Source: Mesorhizobium jarvisii (lineage in GTDB: Bacteria > Pseudomonadota > Alphaproteobacteria > Rhizobiales > Rhizobiaceae). From it: a stretch of 64,000 nucleotides of DNA. Numbering within the stretch: position 1 is the first letter of the stretch; each line of letters starts with the position of its first letter. The stretch lies in the NCBI RefSeq assembly GCF_003601985.1, contig NZ_QZXA01000006.1:301001-365000 (forward strand). The letters run 5' to 3'. The translations under genes were made by a program, and so were the position numbers. Positions 8,533 to 16,890 of the stretch are shown one piece after another. The notes beneath the pieces are model-generated. The model worked only from the letters and a program-made list of their open reading frames with translations, was not told where the DNA came from and searched no databases.

Positions 8533-9428
8533 CCGACATCGCCACCTACAACTTCGCCTATCTCGACGAACAGACCAAGCGGATGATCCGTCGCGCGATC
8601 CTCAAGGGCATCGCCATTCCCGGCTATCAGGTGCCGTTCGCCTCGCGCGAAATGCCGATGCCCTATGGCTGGGGCACTGGCGGCGTCCAGGTCACCGCCT
8701 CGATCATCGGCCCCGATGACGTGCTGAAGGTCATCGACCAGGGCGCCGACGACACCACCAACGCGGTATCGATCCGCGCCTTCTTCAAGAAGGTCGCCAA
8801 TGTCGCTGTCACCACCGATACCGCCGGCGCCACCATCATCCAGACCCGCCACCGCATCCCCGAACATCCGCTGACCGCGGGCCAGGTGCTGGTCTACCAG
8901 GTGCCGATCCCCGAGCCGCTGCGCTTCCTCGAACCGCGCGAGACCGAGACGCGCAAGATGCATGCGCTTGAGGAGTATGGCCTCATGCATGTGAAGCTCT
9001 ATGAGGACATCGCCAAGCACGGCCGCATCGCCACCACCTATGCCTATCCGGTCAAGGTCGAGGGCCGCTATGTGATGGACCCCTCACCGACGCCGAAATT
9101 CGACAATCCCAAGATGCACCGCTCGCCGGCGCTGCAGCTGTTCGGCGCCGGACGCGAGAAGCGCATCTATGCGGTGCCCCCCTTCACCGATGTCGTCAGC
9201 CTCGACTTCGAGGACCATCCGTTCGAGGTGCAGACCTTCGACCAGCCCTGCGCACTGTGCGCGGCCGAAAATGTCTATCTCGACGAGGTCATCCTCGACG
9301 ACCATGGCGGCCACATGTTCGTCTGCTCCGACACCGACCATTGCGAGAAGCGGCGCCAAGAGGGCCATCGCGGCCATCTTGCTCCGGAGATCCATCTTGC
9401 TTCCGAAAAAGTGGAGCCGGCACAATGA
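8529..9428 (+). CDS. phnJ: C-P lyase radical-SAM enzyme PhnJ
   Basis: 299 aa. PhnJ cleaves the C-P bond of ribosyl-phosphonate 5-phosphate by radical chemistry. The four cysteines are at C241, C244, C266 and C272 (CALC, then VCSDTDHC), identical in number to the E. coli positions. Gly32, the glycyl radical site, is present in IPGYQVPF. All known catalytic residues are therefore intact. It overlaps fosX upstream and phnK downstream by ATGA. Confidence 0.96.
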   Translation: MTDIATYNFAYLDEQTKRMIRRAILKGIAIPGYQVPFASREMPMPYGWGTGGVQVTASIIGPDDVLKVIDQGADDTTNAVSIRAFFKKVANVAVTTDTAGATIIQTRHRIPEHPLTAGQVLVYQVPIPEPLRFLEPRETETRKMHALEEYGLMHVKLYEDIAKHGRIATTYAYPVKVEGRYVMDPSPTPKFDNPKMHRSPALQLFGAGREKRIYAVPPFTDVVSLDFEDHPFEVQTFDQPCALCAAENVYLDEVILDDHGGHMFVCSDTDHCEKRRQEGHRGHLAPEIHLASEKVEPAQ

Positions 9429-10201
9429 CCGACGAACCGCTGCTACGCGTCTCGGCGCTCTCCAAATTCTACGGTTCGCGCGTCGGCTGCGACAACGTCT
9501 CCTTCGACCTGTGGCCGGGCGAAGTCCTGGCAGTCGTTGGCGAATCCGGTTCCGGCAAGACGACGCTGCTCAATTGCCTGTCGACGCGGCTCTTACCGTC
9601 GTCGGGCACCGCCAGCTACCGCATGCGCGACGGCCAGTTCCGCGAGCTCTACCGCATGAGCGAGGCCGAGCGCCGCTTCCTGATGCGCACCGACTGGGGC
9701 TTTGTCCACCAGAACCCGGCCGACGGCCTGCGCATGACGGTGTCTGCCGGCGCCAATGTCGGCGAACGGCTGATGGCGGTGGGCGACCGCCACTATGGCA
9801 AGATCCGCGCCACGGCGGTCGACTGGCTGTCGCGCGTCGAGATTGAGCAAGACCGTATCGACGACGAGCCACGTGCCTTTTCCGGCGGCATGCGCCAGCG
9901 CCTGCAGATCGCCCGCAACCTCGTTACCGGCCCACGGCTGGTGTTCATGGACGAGCCGACCGGCGGCCTCGACGTCTCGGTGCAGGCCCGCCTGCTCGAC
10001 CTGTTGCGTGGACTGGTCACCGACCTCGGTCTCGCGGCCATCGTCGTCACCCACGATCTCGCCGTGGCGCGCCTGCTGTCGCAGCGCATGATGGTGATGA
10101 AGGACGGCCGCGTCGTCGAAAGCGGCCTCACTGACCGCGTGCTCGACGATCCGCGCGCGCCCTACACGCAGCTTCTCGTTTCTTCCATTTTGCAGGTGTA
10201 A
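9425..10201 (+). CDS. phnK: C-P lyase-associated ABC ATPase PhnK
   Basis: 258 aa. I chose the ATG at 9425, overlapping the phnJ stop. Walker A is GESGSGKT, the signature is FSGGMRQRLQIARN, and Walker B is LVFMDEPTGGLD with the switch VVTHDLAVAR. Despite its dipeptide-ATPase look, PhnK binds the C-P lyase core and couples ATP hydrolysis to its turnover rather than driving transport. Confidence 0.93.
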   Translation: MTDEPLLRVSALSKFYGSRVGCDNVSFDLWPGEVLAVVGESGSGKTTLLNCLSTRLLPSSGTASYRMRDGQFRELYRMSEAERRFLMRTDWGFVHQNPADGLRMTVSAGANVGERLMAVGDRHYGKIRATAVDWLSRVEIEQDRIDDEPRAFSGGMRQRLQIARNLVTGPRLVFMDEPTGGLDVSVQARLLDLLRGLVTDLGLAAIVVTHDLAVARLLSQRMMVMKDGRVVESGLTDRVLDDPRAPYTQLLVSSILQV

Positions 10202-10203
10202 CG

Positions 10204-10911
10204 ATGCCAACGCCGCTCGTTGTTTCCGACGTCGCCAAGAGCTTCACCATGCATCTGCGCGATGGCATCAAACTGCCTGTCGTCGCCGGTGTCTCGTTCT
10301 CGATCAGGGCGGGCGAATGCACCGTGCTCGGCGGCCCGTCGGGCGCCGGCAAGAGCTCGATCCTGAAGATGCTCTACGGCAACTATGCCGTCGACGAGGG
10401 CCAGATCATCGTCAGGCACGAGGACGGACTGATCGATCTCGCCAACGCCAGCCCGCGCACCGTGCTTGCCGTTCGCCGGCAAACGATCGGCTATGTCAGC
10501 CAGTTCCTGCGCACCGTGCCGCGCGTCTCGGCGCTCGACGTCGTCGCCGAACCGCTGGTCGAGCGCGGCGAGGAACGCGAGGTTGCACGCGGCAAGGCAC
10601 GCGCCCTGCTGGCGCAGCTCAATTTGCCGGAAAAACTCTGGGCGCTGCCGCCGGCGACCTTCTCCGGCGGCGAGCAGCAGCGCGTCAACATCGCGCGCGG
10701 CTTCATCACCGAGCACCCTATCCTGCTGCTCGACGAGCCGACCGCCTCGCTCGATGCTACCAACCGCAACGTGGTGATCGAACTCATCGCCGCCAAAAAG
10801 GCGGCGGGCGTCGCCCTGCTTGGCATCTTCCACGATCATGATGTTCGCGAGGCGGTTGCCGACCGCATCATCGACGTCACCGCTTTTGCTCCAGGAAAAC
10901 TCGCCGCATGA
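10204..10911 (+). CDS. phnL: C-P lyase ABC ATPase PhnL
   Basis: 235 aa, LolD-like ATPase. Walker A is GPSGAGKS, signature FSGGEQQRVNIARG, Walker B LLLDEPTASLD, switch GIFHDHDVREAV. The N-terminus TPLVVSDVAKSFTMHLRDG is typical of PhnL. It works with PhnGHI in the first transfer step and docks with PhnK. It begins two bases after phnK and its stop overlaps the next start (ATGA). Confidence 0.93.
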   Translation: MPTPLVVSDVAKSFTMHLRDGIKLPVVAGVSFSIRAGECTVLGGPSGAGKSSILKMLYGNYAVDEGQIIVRHEDGLIDLANASPRTVLAVRRQTIGYVSQFLRTVPRVSALDVVAEPLVERGEEREVARGKARALLAQLNLPEKLWALPPATFSGGEQQRVNIARGFITEHPILLLDEPTASLDATNRNVVIELIAAKKAAGVALLGIFHDHDVREAVADRIIDVTAFAPGKLAA

Positions 10912-11525
10912 CCAGGAAATTGTCGGAGACGCCGCTGGTTCACCCGACGGCGGAGGTACACAATTCGACGCTTGGCCGCTGGACCGAGATCGCCGACCGC
11001 AGCCGGGTTTCGGAGAGCGAACTCGGCGACTATTCCTACATGATGCAGGATTGCTCTGTCTGGTGCGCGACGATCGGCAAGTTCGCCAACATCGCGGCAA
11101 GCGTGCGCCTCAACGCCACCAACCACCCGACTTGGCGGCCGACGCTGCATCATTTCACCTACCGCGCCTCGGACTATTGGGACGACGCCGAGCACGAGAG
11201 CGAATTCTTCGCCCAGCGCCGCGCCAAACGCGTCACCATCGGCCACGATACCTGGCTCGGCCACGGCTCGACCGTCCTGCCCGGCGTCACTGTCGGCGAT
11301 GGCGCGGCGGTCGGCGCCGGCGCGGTCGTCTCGAAGGATGTCGCGCCCTACACCATAGTCGCCGGCGTGCCGGCCAAGCCGATCCGCGAGCGCTTCGACC
11401 GCCGCACCGCCGAACGCTATCAGGCGCTTGCCTGGTGGGACTGGGACCACGCTAGGCTGCGCGCTTCGCTCGACGATTTTCGCGAGCTGACGGCCGAGGC
11501 ATTCCTGGAGAAATACGAGGGATAG
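10908..11525 (+). CDS. Phosphonate-operon hexapeptide-repeat acyltransferase
   Basis: 205 aa, left-handed beta-helix protein of the DapH/XAT group. Its hexapeptide turns include VTIGHDTWLGHGSTVLPG, VTVGDGAAVGAGAVVSKD and ending YTIVAGVPAKPI. A set of such proteins is found only in C-P lyase operons and is thought to acetylate aminophosphonates, replacing PhnO. No GNAT-type PhnO is present here, which fits that role. It is translationally coupled to phnL. Acceptor not established. Confidence 0.8.
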   Translation: MTRKLSETPLVHPTAEVHNSTLGRWTEIADRSRVSESELGDYSYMMQDCSVWCATIGKFANIAASVRLNATNHPTWRPTLHHFTYRASDYWDDAEHESEFFAQRRAKRVTIGHDTWLGHGSTVLPGVTVGDGAAVGAGAVVSKDVAPYTIVAGVPAKPIRERFDRRTAERYQALAWWDWDHARLRASLDDFRELTAEAFLEKYEG

Positions 11526-11610
11526 TTCCTCACATTGCCGTCATAAGGGGGCCTGTTCATATCTCTGACACAGGACTCGGACAGGACGCCATCTCCCCAA
11601 GGAGATTGCC

Positions 11611-12296
11611 ATGCTCGACACCGTCAGACCCTCGCTTTTCGGATTCTTTGCCGGCACCAACCCGACCCCGCCGGCGCATCTCGGCACGCGCTACGACACC
11701 TCGGGCAATTTCCTGACCGAGCCCGGCAACACCGTCGTCAGCCATCTCGTCAGCGGATCGCCTTCCGAAGCCGCCGTGCTTGCGGTGCGCGAGAAGATGC
11801 TGGCGATGCCCGACGCCGACCGGCTCGCCTTCACGCCCGTTTCCAGCCTGCATATGACGCTGTTCCAGGGCATCATCGAATATCGCCGCCGCTTGCCTTA
11901 CTGGCCGCAGGACGTACCGCTCGACACCAGCATCGACGCCATGACCCGCCTCTATCTGGAGCTCCTTTCAACATCAAGGTGATCGAGGTCGTGCCCACCG
12001 GTCTCACCGTTGCCGGCGCGACCGACGAGGACGTGCGCATCATGCGTCAATGGCGCGATGCGTTGGCGGTGCCGTTCGGCTACCGGCACCCCGATCATGA
12101 CGCCTACGTCTTCCACATCACCTTCGCGTATCAGATCCGGCGTCTTGCCGACGACCGTGCGGCAGCATGGCAGGCTCTGTTCGACGATTGCCTGACGCTT
12201 TTGACAAGGCAGGCTCCGGTGATCGAGATCAAGGCGCCCGCCTTCTGCGCCTTTCGCGACATGAAGCACTTCGAGGAATTGCTGGTGCTTGGCTGA
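11611..12296 (+). pseudogene. DUF1868 / 2H phosphoesterase-like gene with a one-base frameshift
   Basis: Two adjoining reading frames make one protein of about 228 aa. The first (11611-~11965) holds SSLHMTLFQGI, the second (~11966-12296) holds VFHITFAYQI: together the two H-x-T/S motifs of a 2H phosphoesterase. The break lies in GAGCTCCTTTCAAC (about 11957-11970). Adding one base there would give ...LELPFNIKVIEVVPTGL, a sensible join. A strong ribosome site (AAGGAGAT) precedes the start. It follows the acyltransferase by 85 bases and may have acted on a cyclic phosphate. Real mutation or sequencing error cannot be told apart. Confidence 0.75.
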
Positions 12297-12313
12297 TCGC
12301 CGGTCACGCGCCA

Positions 12314-12415
12314 ATGCATGTCGCCCGAAAGTGGCCCCGGTTTTGGGAGAACGACATGCATAAAAACAAAGACCCGAAGCGCGCCGCGTGAATTCGTTTC
12401 AGCGCGACGCGCTTC
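12314..12415. repeat. RIME-like intergenic double palindrome
   Basis: Two inverted repeats in tandem: ATGCATGTCG (12314-12323) with CGACATGCAT (12352-12361), then GAAGCGCG (12376-12383) with CGCGCTTC (12408-12415). The ~102-base size, the two palindromes and the intergenic setting resemble the rhizobial intergenic mosaic elements. It separates the C-P lyase genes from phnCDE. The remainder up to phnC (12416-12529) has no gene; CTGACAT-GCTG-GCGACAC near 12445 is at best a degenerate PHO box. Confidence 0.65.
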
Positions 12416-12529
12416 AGCCGTCGCGCCTGTGGAGCGTAACAAAACTGACATGCTGGCGACACGGCAGGTTCATGTGGCTGCGCTAGGCGAGAGCCTGACG
12501 ATCAACAAGGTCCGGACTGGAACCTGCTC

Positions 12530-13387
12530 ATGTCAGCAAGCTCTGCCACACTCGAAATCCGCGGCGTCAGCCGACGATTTGGCAAGAACACCGCCGTCAG
12601 CGACGTCAACATCTCGATCCCACAGGGTCAGATGGTTGGCGTCATCGGCCGTTCGGGCGCTGGCAAATCGACCCTTCTTCGCATGATCAACCGTCTTGTC
12701 GACCCCAGCCAGGGGTCGATTTTTTTTGACGGCGCCGAGGTCTCCCAGTTGCGCGGCTCGCCGCTGCGGCGCTGGCAGCGCGATTGCGCCATGATCTTCC
12801 AGCAGTTCAACCTGGTGCCGCGCCTCGACGTGCTGACAAACGTCCTGCTCGGCAAATTGAACCATCGCTCGACCCTGTCCAACCTTCTCGGCATGTTCTC
12901 GCGCGCCGAATGCGCCGAGGCGGTCGCCGCGCTCGAGCGGCTCGACATAGCCCGCACCGCGCTTCAGCCCGCCGGCACCTTGTCTGGCGGACAGCAGCAG
13001 CGTGTCGCCATCGCCCGCGCCATGATGCAGCAGCCCAAAGTGATCCTCGCCGACGAGCCGATCGCCTCGCTCGACCCGCTCAACGCGAAGGTGGTGATGG
13101 ATTCGCTGCAGGACATCAATCTGCGCGAGGGCATCACGGTCGTCACCAATCTGCACACGCTCGACACCGCCCGCGCCTATTGCAACCGCATCATCGGCAT
13201 GGCCGCCGGCAAGGTCGTCTTCGACGGCCCGCCGGAAGAGCTCAACCGCGAGGCCGTGCGCCTCGTCTATGGCGCTGACAGCAATGGCGCAGAGATATCG
13301 GAGGCCATCACCTCCACCAGCGTTGCCTTCAAGCAGAAGATTGCCGCATCCGCCGGACCGCTCGAACCCGCATTCCCGGGTTACTGA
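12530..13387 (+). CDS. phnC: Phosphonate ABC importer, ATPase
   Basis: 285 aa. Walker A is GRSGAGKS, signature [14 protein letters not shown], Walker [13 protein letters not shown], and the switch region reads [10 protein letters not shown] as usual for PhnC. It powers the PhnCDE importer. It is slightly longer than many PhnC proteins owing to a C-terminal tail with no clear motif. Only a weak ribosome site (GGAACC) precedes the ATG. It opens the transport half of the locus after a 233-base gap containing a repeat. Confidence 0.92.
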   Translation: MSASSATLEIRGVSRRFGKNTAVSDVNISIPQGQMVGVIGRSGAGKSTLLRMINRLVDPSQGSIFFDGAEVSQLRGSPLRRWQRDCAMIFQQFNLVPRLDVLTNVLLGKLNHRSTLSNLLGMFSRAECAEAVAALERLDIARTALQPAGTLSGGQQQRVAIARAMMQQPKVILADEPIASLDPLNAKVVMDSLQDINLREGITVVTNLHTLDTARAYCNRIIGMAAGKVVFDGPPEELNREAVRLVYGADSNGAEISEAITSTSVAFKQKIAASAGPLEPAFPGY

Positions 13388-13390
13388 GCC

Positions 13391-13433
13391 CATGATCCCG
13401 AAAAGTGGAATCCGGTTTTCGGGAAAGATCATG
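13391..13433. repeat. Short rhizobial-type palindrome between phnC and phnD
   Basis: CATGATC (13391-13397) pairs with GATCATG (13427-13433), and an inner CCCGAAAA pairs with TTTTCGGG. This 43-base element lies four bases after the phnC stop. I know its consensus as a common intergenic repeat of Mesorhizobium and relatives. It may act as an RNA hairpin. Confidence 0.7.
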
Positions 13434-13535
13434 GGCCAAGAAAGGGCGGTTGGGATCGTCCGCCCGCGTCAAGGGCACTTGTCAAGATCAAGAACGCTGC
13501 CGGCGCGGGGCCGGAACTTACAGGAGAGACATCAA

Positions 13536-14444
13536 ATGTTCAGGAAGATGGTTTTCAGCGCCGTTTCGGTGCTTGCCATGGCAACCAGCATGGCCCACGC
13601 CGCCGACATGAAGGAATTCCGCGTCGGCATTCTGGGCGGTGAAAACGAGACCGACCGGCTGCGCAACTACCAATGCCTGGCCGATCATCTGAAGGCCGAA
13701 TTCGGCTTCGAGAAGGTCTCGCTGTTTCCTGCCGCCGACTATGACGGCGTCATCCAGGGCCTGCTCGGCGGCACGCTCGACTTCGCAGAACTCGGCGCCT
13801 CCGGCTACGCCAGCGTCTATCTCAAGGACCCGAAGGCGGTGACCCCGATCCTCACCACCAAGCAGACCGACGGTTCCACCGGCTATTATTCGATCGGCCT
13901 GGCTCTGAAGACCTCGGGCATCACCGACATCAAGTCGGCCAAGGGCAAGAAGCTCGGCTACGCCGATCCGGACTCCACCTCGGGCTACCTGATCCCGCTG
14001 ACCCAGATTCCGAAGGACACCGGCGCCTCGAACGAAACCTTCTTCGCCTCGACCCAGTTCAACGGCGGCCATGAGAACAACATCCTGGCCGTGCGCGACG
14101 GCAAGGTCGATGTCGCGGTCGATGATTCCTCCGGCATCGGCGACTTCAAGAACGGCTTCACCTCCGGCACCTTCCACAAGGTCGTCGCCAAGGGCGCCGT
14201 CGACCCGAACGACTTCGTCGAAGTCTGGCGCTCGGGCCTGATCCCGAACGGCCCGCTGGTCGTGCGCACCGCGCTCGGTGACGAGATGACCGCCAAGCTC
14301 GCCGCCTTCTTCACCGAGCTGCCGACGAAGGACAAGGCTTGCTTCGAGGGCGTCGAAGGTGGCGATTTCACCGGCTACGTTCCGGTCAAGCCAGACTTCT
14401 ACAACGTCATCGTCGAAGCCCGTAAGGCAGCCATCGGCGGCTAA
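13536..14444 (+). CDS. phnD: Phosphonate ABC importer, periplasmic binding protein
   Basis: 302 aa. I chose the ATG at 13536 because it follows AGGAGAG and gives a clean signal peptide (cleavage after AHA, residue 22); longer in-frame starts lack both. The mature protein begins KEFRVGILGGENETDRLRNY, and later has GYASVY and DPDSTSGYLIP, as in PhnD proteins. It binds phosphonates for delivery to the PhnE permeases. Confidence 0.93.
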   Translation: MFRKMVFSAVSVLAMATSMAHAADMKEFRVGILGGENETDRLRNYQCLADHLKAEFGFEKVSLFPAADYDGVIQGLLGGTLDFAELGASGYASVYLKDPKAVTPILTTKQTDGSTGYYSIGLALKTSGITDIKSAKGKKLGYADPDSTSGYLIPLTQIPKDTGASNETFFASTQFNGGHENNILAVRDGKVDVAVDDSSGIGDFKNGFTSGTFHKVVAKGAVDPNDFVEVWRSGLIPNGPLVVRTALGDEMTAKLAAFFTELPTKDKACFEGVEGGDFTGYVPVKPDFYNVIVEARKAAIGG

Positions 14445-14456
14445 CGGCGAAATCGG

Positions 14457-14487
14457 AAAGGGCGGTGCCGAAAGCACCGCCCTTTTT
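14457..14487 (+). terminator. Stem-loop with short T-run between phnD and phnE
   Basis: AAAGGGCGGTGC (14457-14468), loop CGAAA, GCACCGCCCTTT (14474-14485), then TT. It has a strong GC stem and T5 in total, so it can act as a partial terminator, leaving phnD expressed above the permeases. Confidence 0.75.
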
Positions 14488-14499
14488 GCATCTCCGATC

Positions 14500-15471
14500 A
14501 TGACCCTTTCCGTGACAGCCCCCTCATTGACAGCCTCTTCTGGCGCCCCCCAGCAGATGGCCGATGCCTGGCGACGCCAGACGTCGCTGCGCCGGTTCTA
14601 TACAGTGCTCGGCGTCGGCCTGCTGCTCGCCGCGATGCTCGCCAGCATGTGGTTCGCCGACGAAGCCAATGCCGGGCACTTTTTCGACCGGCTGCCGCAT
14701 ATTCTGGATTTTCTGGGCTGGCTGGTCCCAAAGGATTGGAACGACGTCTGGCGGGCACTGTTCGACATCGCCTCGCCGCATGACACCGGCACCCAGGAAT
14801 ACAATTTCCCGCTCGGCCGGATCTATGTCTGGGGCGGTTTCTACATCCCCGAATATTTCGAGCTGATGATCACGACGGTCAATGTAGCCCTGGTCTCGAC
14901 CTTCGTCGGTTTCATCTTCGCCGTGCCGTTTTCCTTCATCGCCGCCCGCAACCTGACGCCCCATCCGGCGCTGCGGCTGATCGTCAAGCGCTTTATGGAG
15001 CTGCTGCGCGCCTTCCCTGAGATCGTCATTGCCGGCCTGTTCGCGGCAATCGTCTCCATCGGCCCGATCGCCGCCATCATCGCCATCGGCCTGCATTCGA
15101 TCGGCGCGCTCGGCAAGCTGTTCTACGAGATCAACGAGAACATCGACATGCGTGCCGAGGAAGGCCTGCGCGCGGTCGGAGCCAACTGGTTCGAGCGCGT
15201 GCGCTTCGCCGACCTGCCGCAGGTCCTGCCCAATTTCATGTCCTACACACTGCTGCGCGTCGAGATCAATGTCCGCGCCTCGACCATCATCGGCGCCGTC
15301 GGCGGCGGCGGCATCGGCGAGGAGTTGAAGCTCTCCATCTCGCGCGGCTTCGGCGCCAAGACGCTGGCGCTGGTGCTGCTCTTGTTCACGACCATCTTCA
15401 TCATCGACCAGTTCTCCGCCTGGCTGCGCCGCAAGCTGGTCGGCGAGCAAGCTTTCATGATGGGGGCGTGA
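14500..15471 (+). CDS. phnE: Phosphonate ABC importer, permease 1
   Basis: 323 aa from the ATG at 14500; no good ribosome site is visible, and an ATG at 14556 is an alternative. A first membrane segment (VGLLLAAMLASMWF) is followed by a ~70-residue periplasmic part. A BPD_transp_1 core then begins near LMITTVNVALVSTFVGF and holds the EAA-like loop and GAVGGGGIGEEL. It pairs with the permease at 15475 to form the pore. The hairpin between it and phnD probably lowers its expression. Confidence 0.9.
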   Translation: MTLSVTAPSLTASSGAPQQMADAWRRQTSLRRFYTVLGVGLLLAAMLASMWFADEANAGHFFDRLPHILDFLGWLVPKDWNDVWRALFDIASPHDTGTQEYNFPLGRIYVWGGFYIPEYFELMITTVNVALVSTFVGFIFAVPFSFIAARNLTPHPALRLIVKRFMELLRAFPEIVIAGLFAAIVSIGPIAAIIAIGLHSIGALGKLFYEINENIDMRAEEGLRAVGANWFERVRFADLPQVLPNFMSYTLLRVEINVRASTIIGAVGGGGIGEELKLSISRGFGAKTLALVLLLFTTIFIIDQFSAWLRRKLVGEQAFMMGA

Positions 15472-15474
15472 ATC

Positions 15475-16842
15475 ATGGCGACCATGACCGCCGAGGAGAT
15501 ACTGTCGATCGAGGAGCGCTATCCGCAAGTGTTCCGGCGGCCGCTGTACAAGCGCTTCGCTCCGCTGTTCCTGTTCATCGGCATCCTGACCTATCTCATC
15601 TATGTCCTGTGGTTCTTCAGCCTGCCGCAAGTGCTGCGGGAATCGCACTGGGAGCGTCTGCCGCTGTTCCTGACACAATGGATCAGCTACGACCTGCAAC
15701 CGGAATTCCGCCTCGACCAGCCTGAGATCACGCCAAAATACCCGCGCTTTTCCGCGCTTGGCGAGAACCCGAACCCCGACTGGGTGATCAAGAATCCGGA
15801 CGGCACCTTCACCGTGCTGATCGACGGCCCGGCGAAATCCGTGACTTTCGGCAAGGCGCAGGCAACGATCGTGGCCAACGGCCAGACCGTGCCGGTTTCG
15901 CTGACCAGCGGCAAGCCGGTGATATCAGGCCCGGTGCCGGACTGGATCGCCGCGCATGACGACGAGGTGGTTGCCAAGATGGGCTTCGTCGGCGAAGTGC
16001 GCGTCACCGTCGATCGCGTCAAGGTGCGCAAGCGCTTCCTCGGCTGGGCGAATTTCGTCTTCGACACACGCTCGCCCTTCTTCGGCAAATCGTCGGGAGA
16101 GGTGATCTCGCTGATCGTGTCCGGGCCTGATTTGAAGCCGGGCACCTCGAACCTGGCGCTGGCGGGCGACAACATCTGGAACAACGCCCAGTGGCAGCAC
16201 GGTGACGTCTGGACGAAGCTGCTGCAGACCATCGTCATGGCGTTCCTGGGCACCCTGCTTGGCGGTATCGTCGCCTTCCCGCTTGCCTTCTTCGCCGCCC
16301 GCAACATCACGCCGAGCGGTGTGCTCAGCCAGGTCCTGAAACGCTTCTTCGACTTCATGCGCTCGGTCGACATGCTGATCTGGGCGCTGTTCTTCACCCG
16401 CGCCTTCGGCCCTGGTCCGCTTGCGGGCAGTGCCGCGATCTTCTTCACCGAGATCGGCACGCTCGGCAAAACCTATTCCGAGGCGCTGGAGAACATCGAC
16501 GACAAGCCGCGCGAAGGTGTGCTGTCGACCGGCGCCAACGGTCTCCTGGTGCAGCGCTACGGCGTCATGCCGGAAGTCATTCCGGTCTTCATCAGCCAGA
16601 CGCTCTACCAGTGGGAATCCAACACACGCGGCGCTACCATCATCGGCGCCGTCGGCGCCGGCGGCATCGGCCTGAAACTGTGGGAAGCGATGCGCACCAA
16701 TTCCAACTGGGCCAACGTCTTCTACATGGTGCTGCTGATCCTGCTGGTCGTCTTCATCTTCGACAACATCTCGAATTTCCTGCGCCGCCGGCTGAGCCGC
16801 ACCATCCACGACTACAACAGGATCCAGGTCGAGCAGGGGTGA
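15475..16842 (+). CDS. phnE: Phosphonate ABC importer, permease 2 (long form)
   Basis: 455 aa, much longer than its ~320 aa partner. TM1 (LFLFIGILTYLIYVLWFF) is near residues 30-47. A soluble stretch of almost 200 residues follows, predicted periplasmic. The transport core starts near residue 247 (LLQTIVMAFLGTLLGG) and ends with GAVGAGGIGLKLWE and membrane segments. Such long PhnE2 proteins occur in rhizobia. The extra domain may contact PhnD. It begins four bases after phnE1 and is the last phn gene here. Confidence 0.9.
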   Translation: MATMTAEEILSIEERYPQVFRRPLYKRFAPLFLFIGILTYLIYVLWFFSLPQVLRESHWERLPLFLTQWISYDLQPEFRLDQPEITPKYPRFSALGENPNPDWVIKNPDGTFTVLIDGPAKSVTFGKAQATIVANGQTVPVSLTSGKPVISGPVPDWIAAHDDEVVAKMGFVGEVRVTVDRVKVRKRFLGWANFVFDTRSPFFGKSSGEVISLIVSGPDLKPGTSNLALAGDNIWNNAQWQHGDVWTKLLQTIVMAFLGTLLGGIVAFPLAFFAARNITPSGVLSQVLKRFFDFMRSVDMLIWALFFTRAFGPGPLAGSAAIFFTEIGTLGKTYSEALENIDDKPREGVLSTGANGLLVQRYGVMPEVIPVFISQTLYQWESNTRGATIIGAVGAGGIGLKLWEAMRTNSNWANVFYMVLLILLVVFIFDNISNFLRRRLSRTIHDYNRIQVEQG

Positions 16843-16890
16843 TAGGCCTGGATGCCATGGTTGGCGGCTGCATCTCGCGAAGAGAGGAGC

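Noticed and set aside
12297..12529. PHO box before phnC
   Set aside because: The best match (near 12445) has several mismatches in the second heptamer; kept only as a weak remark.
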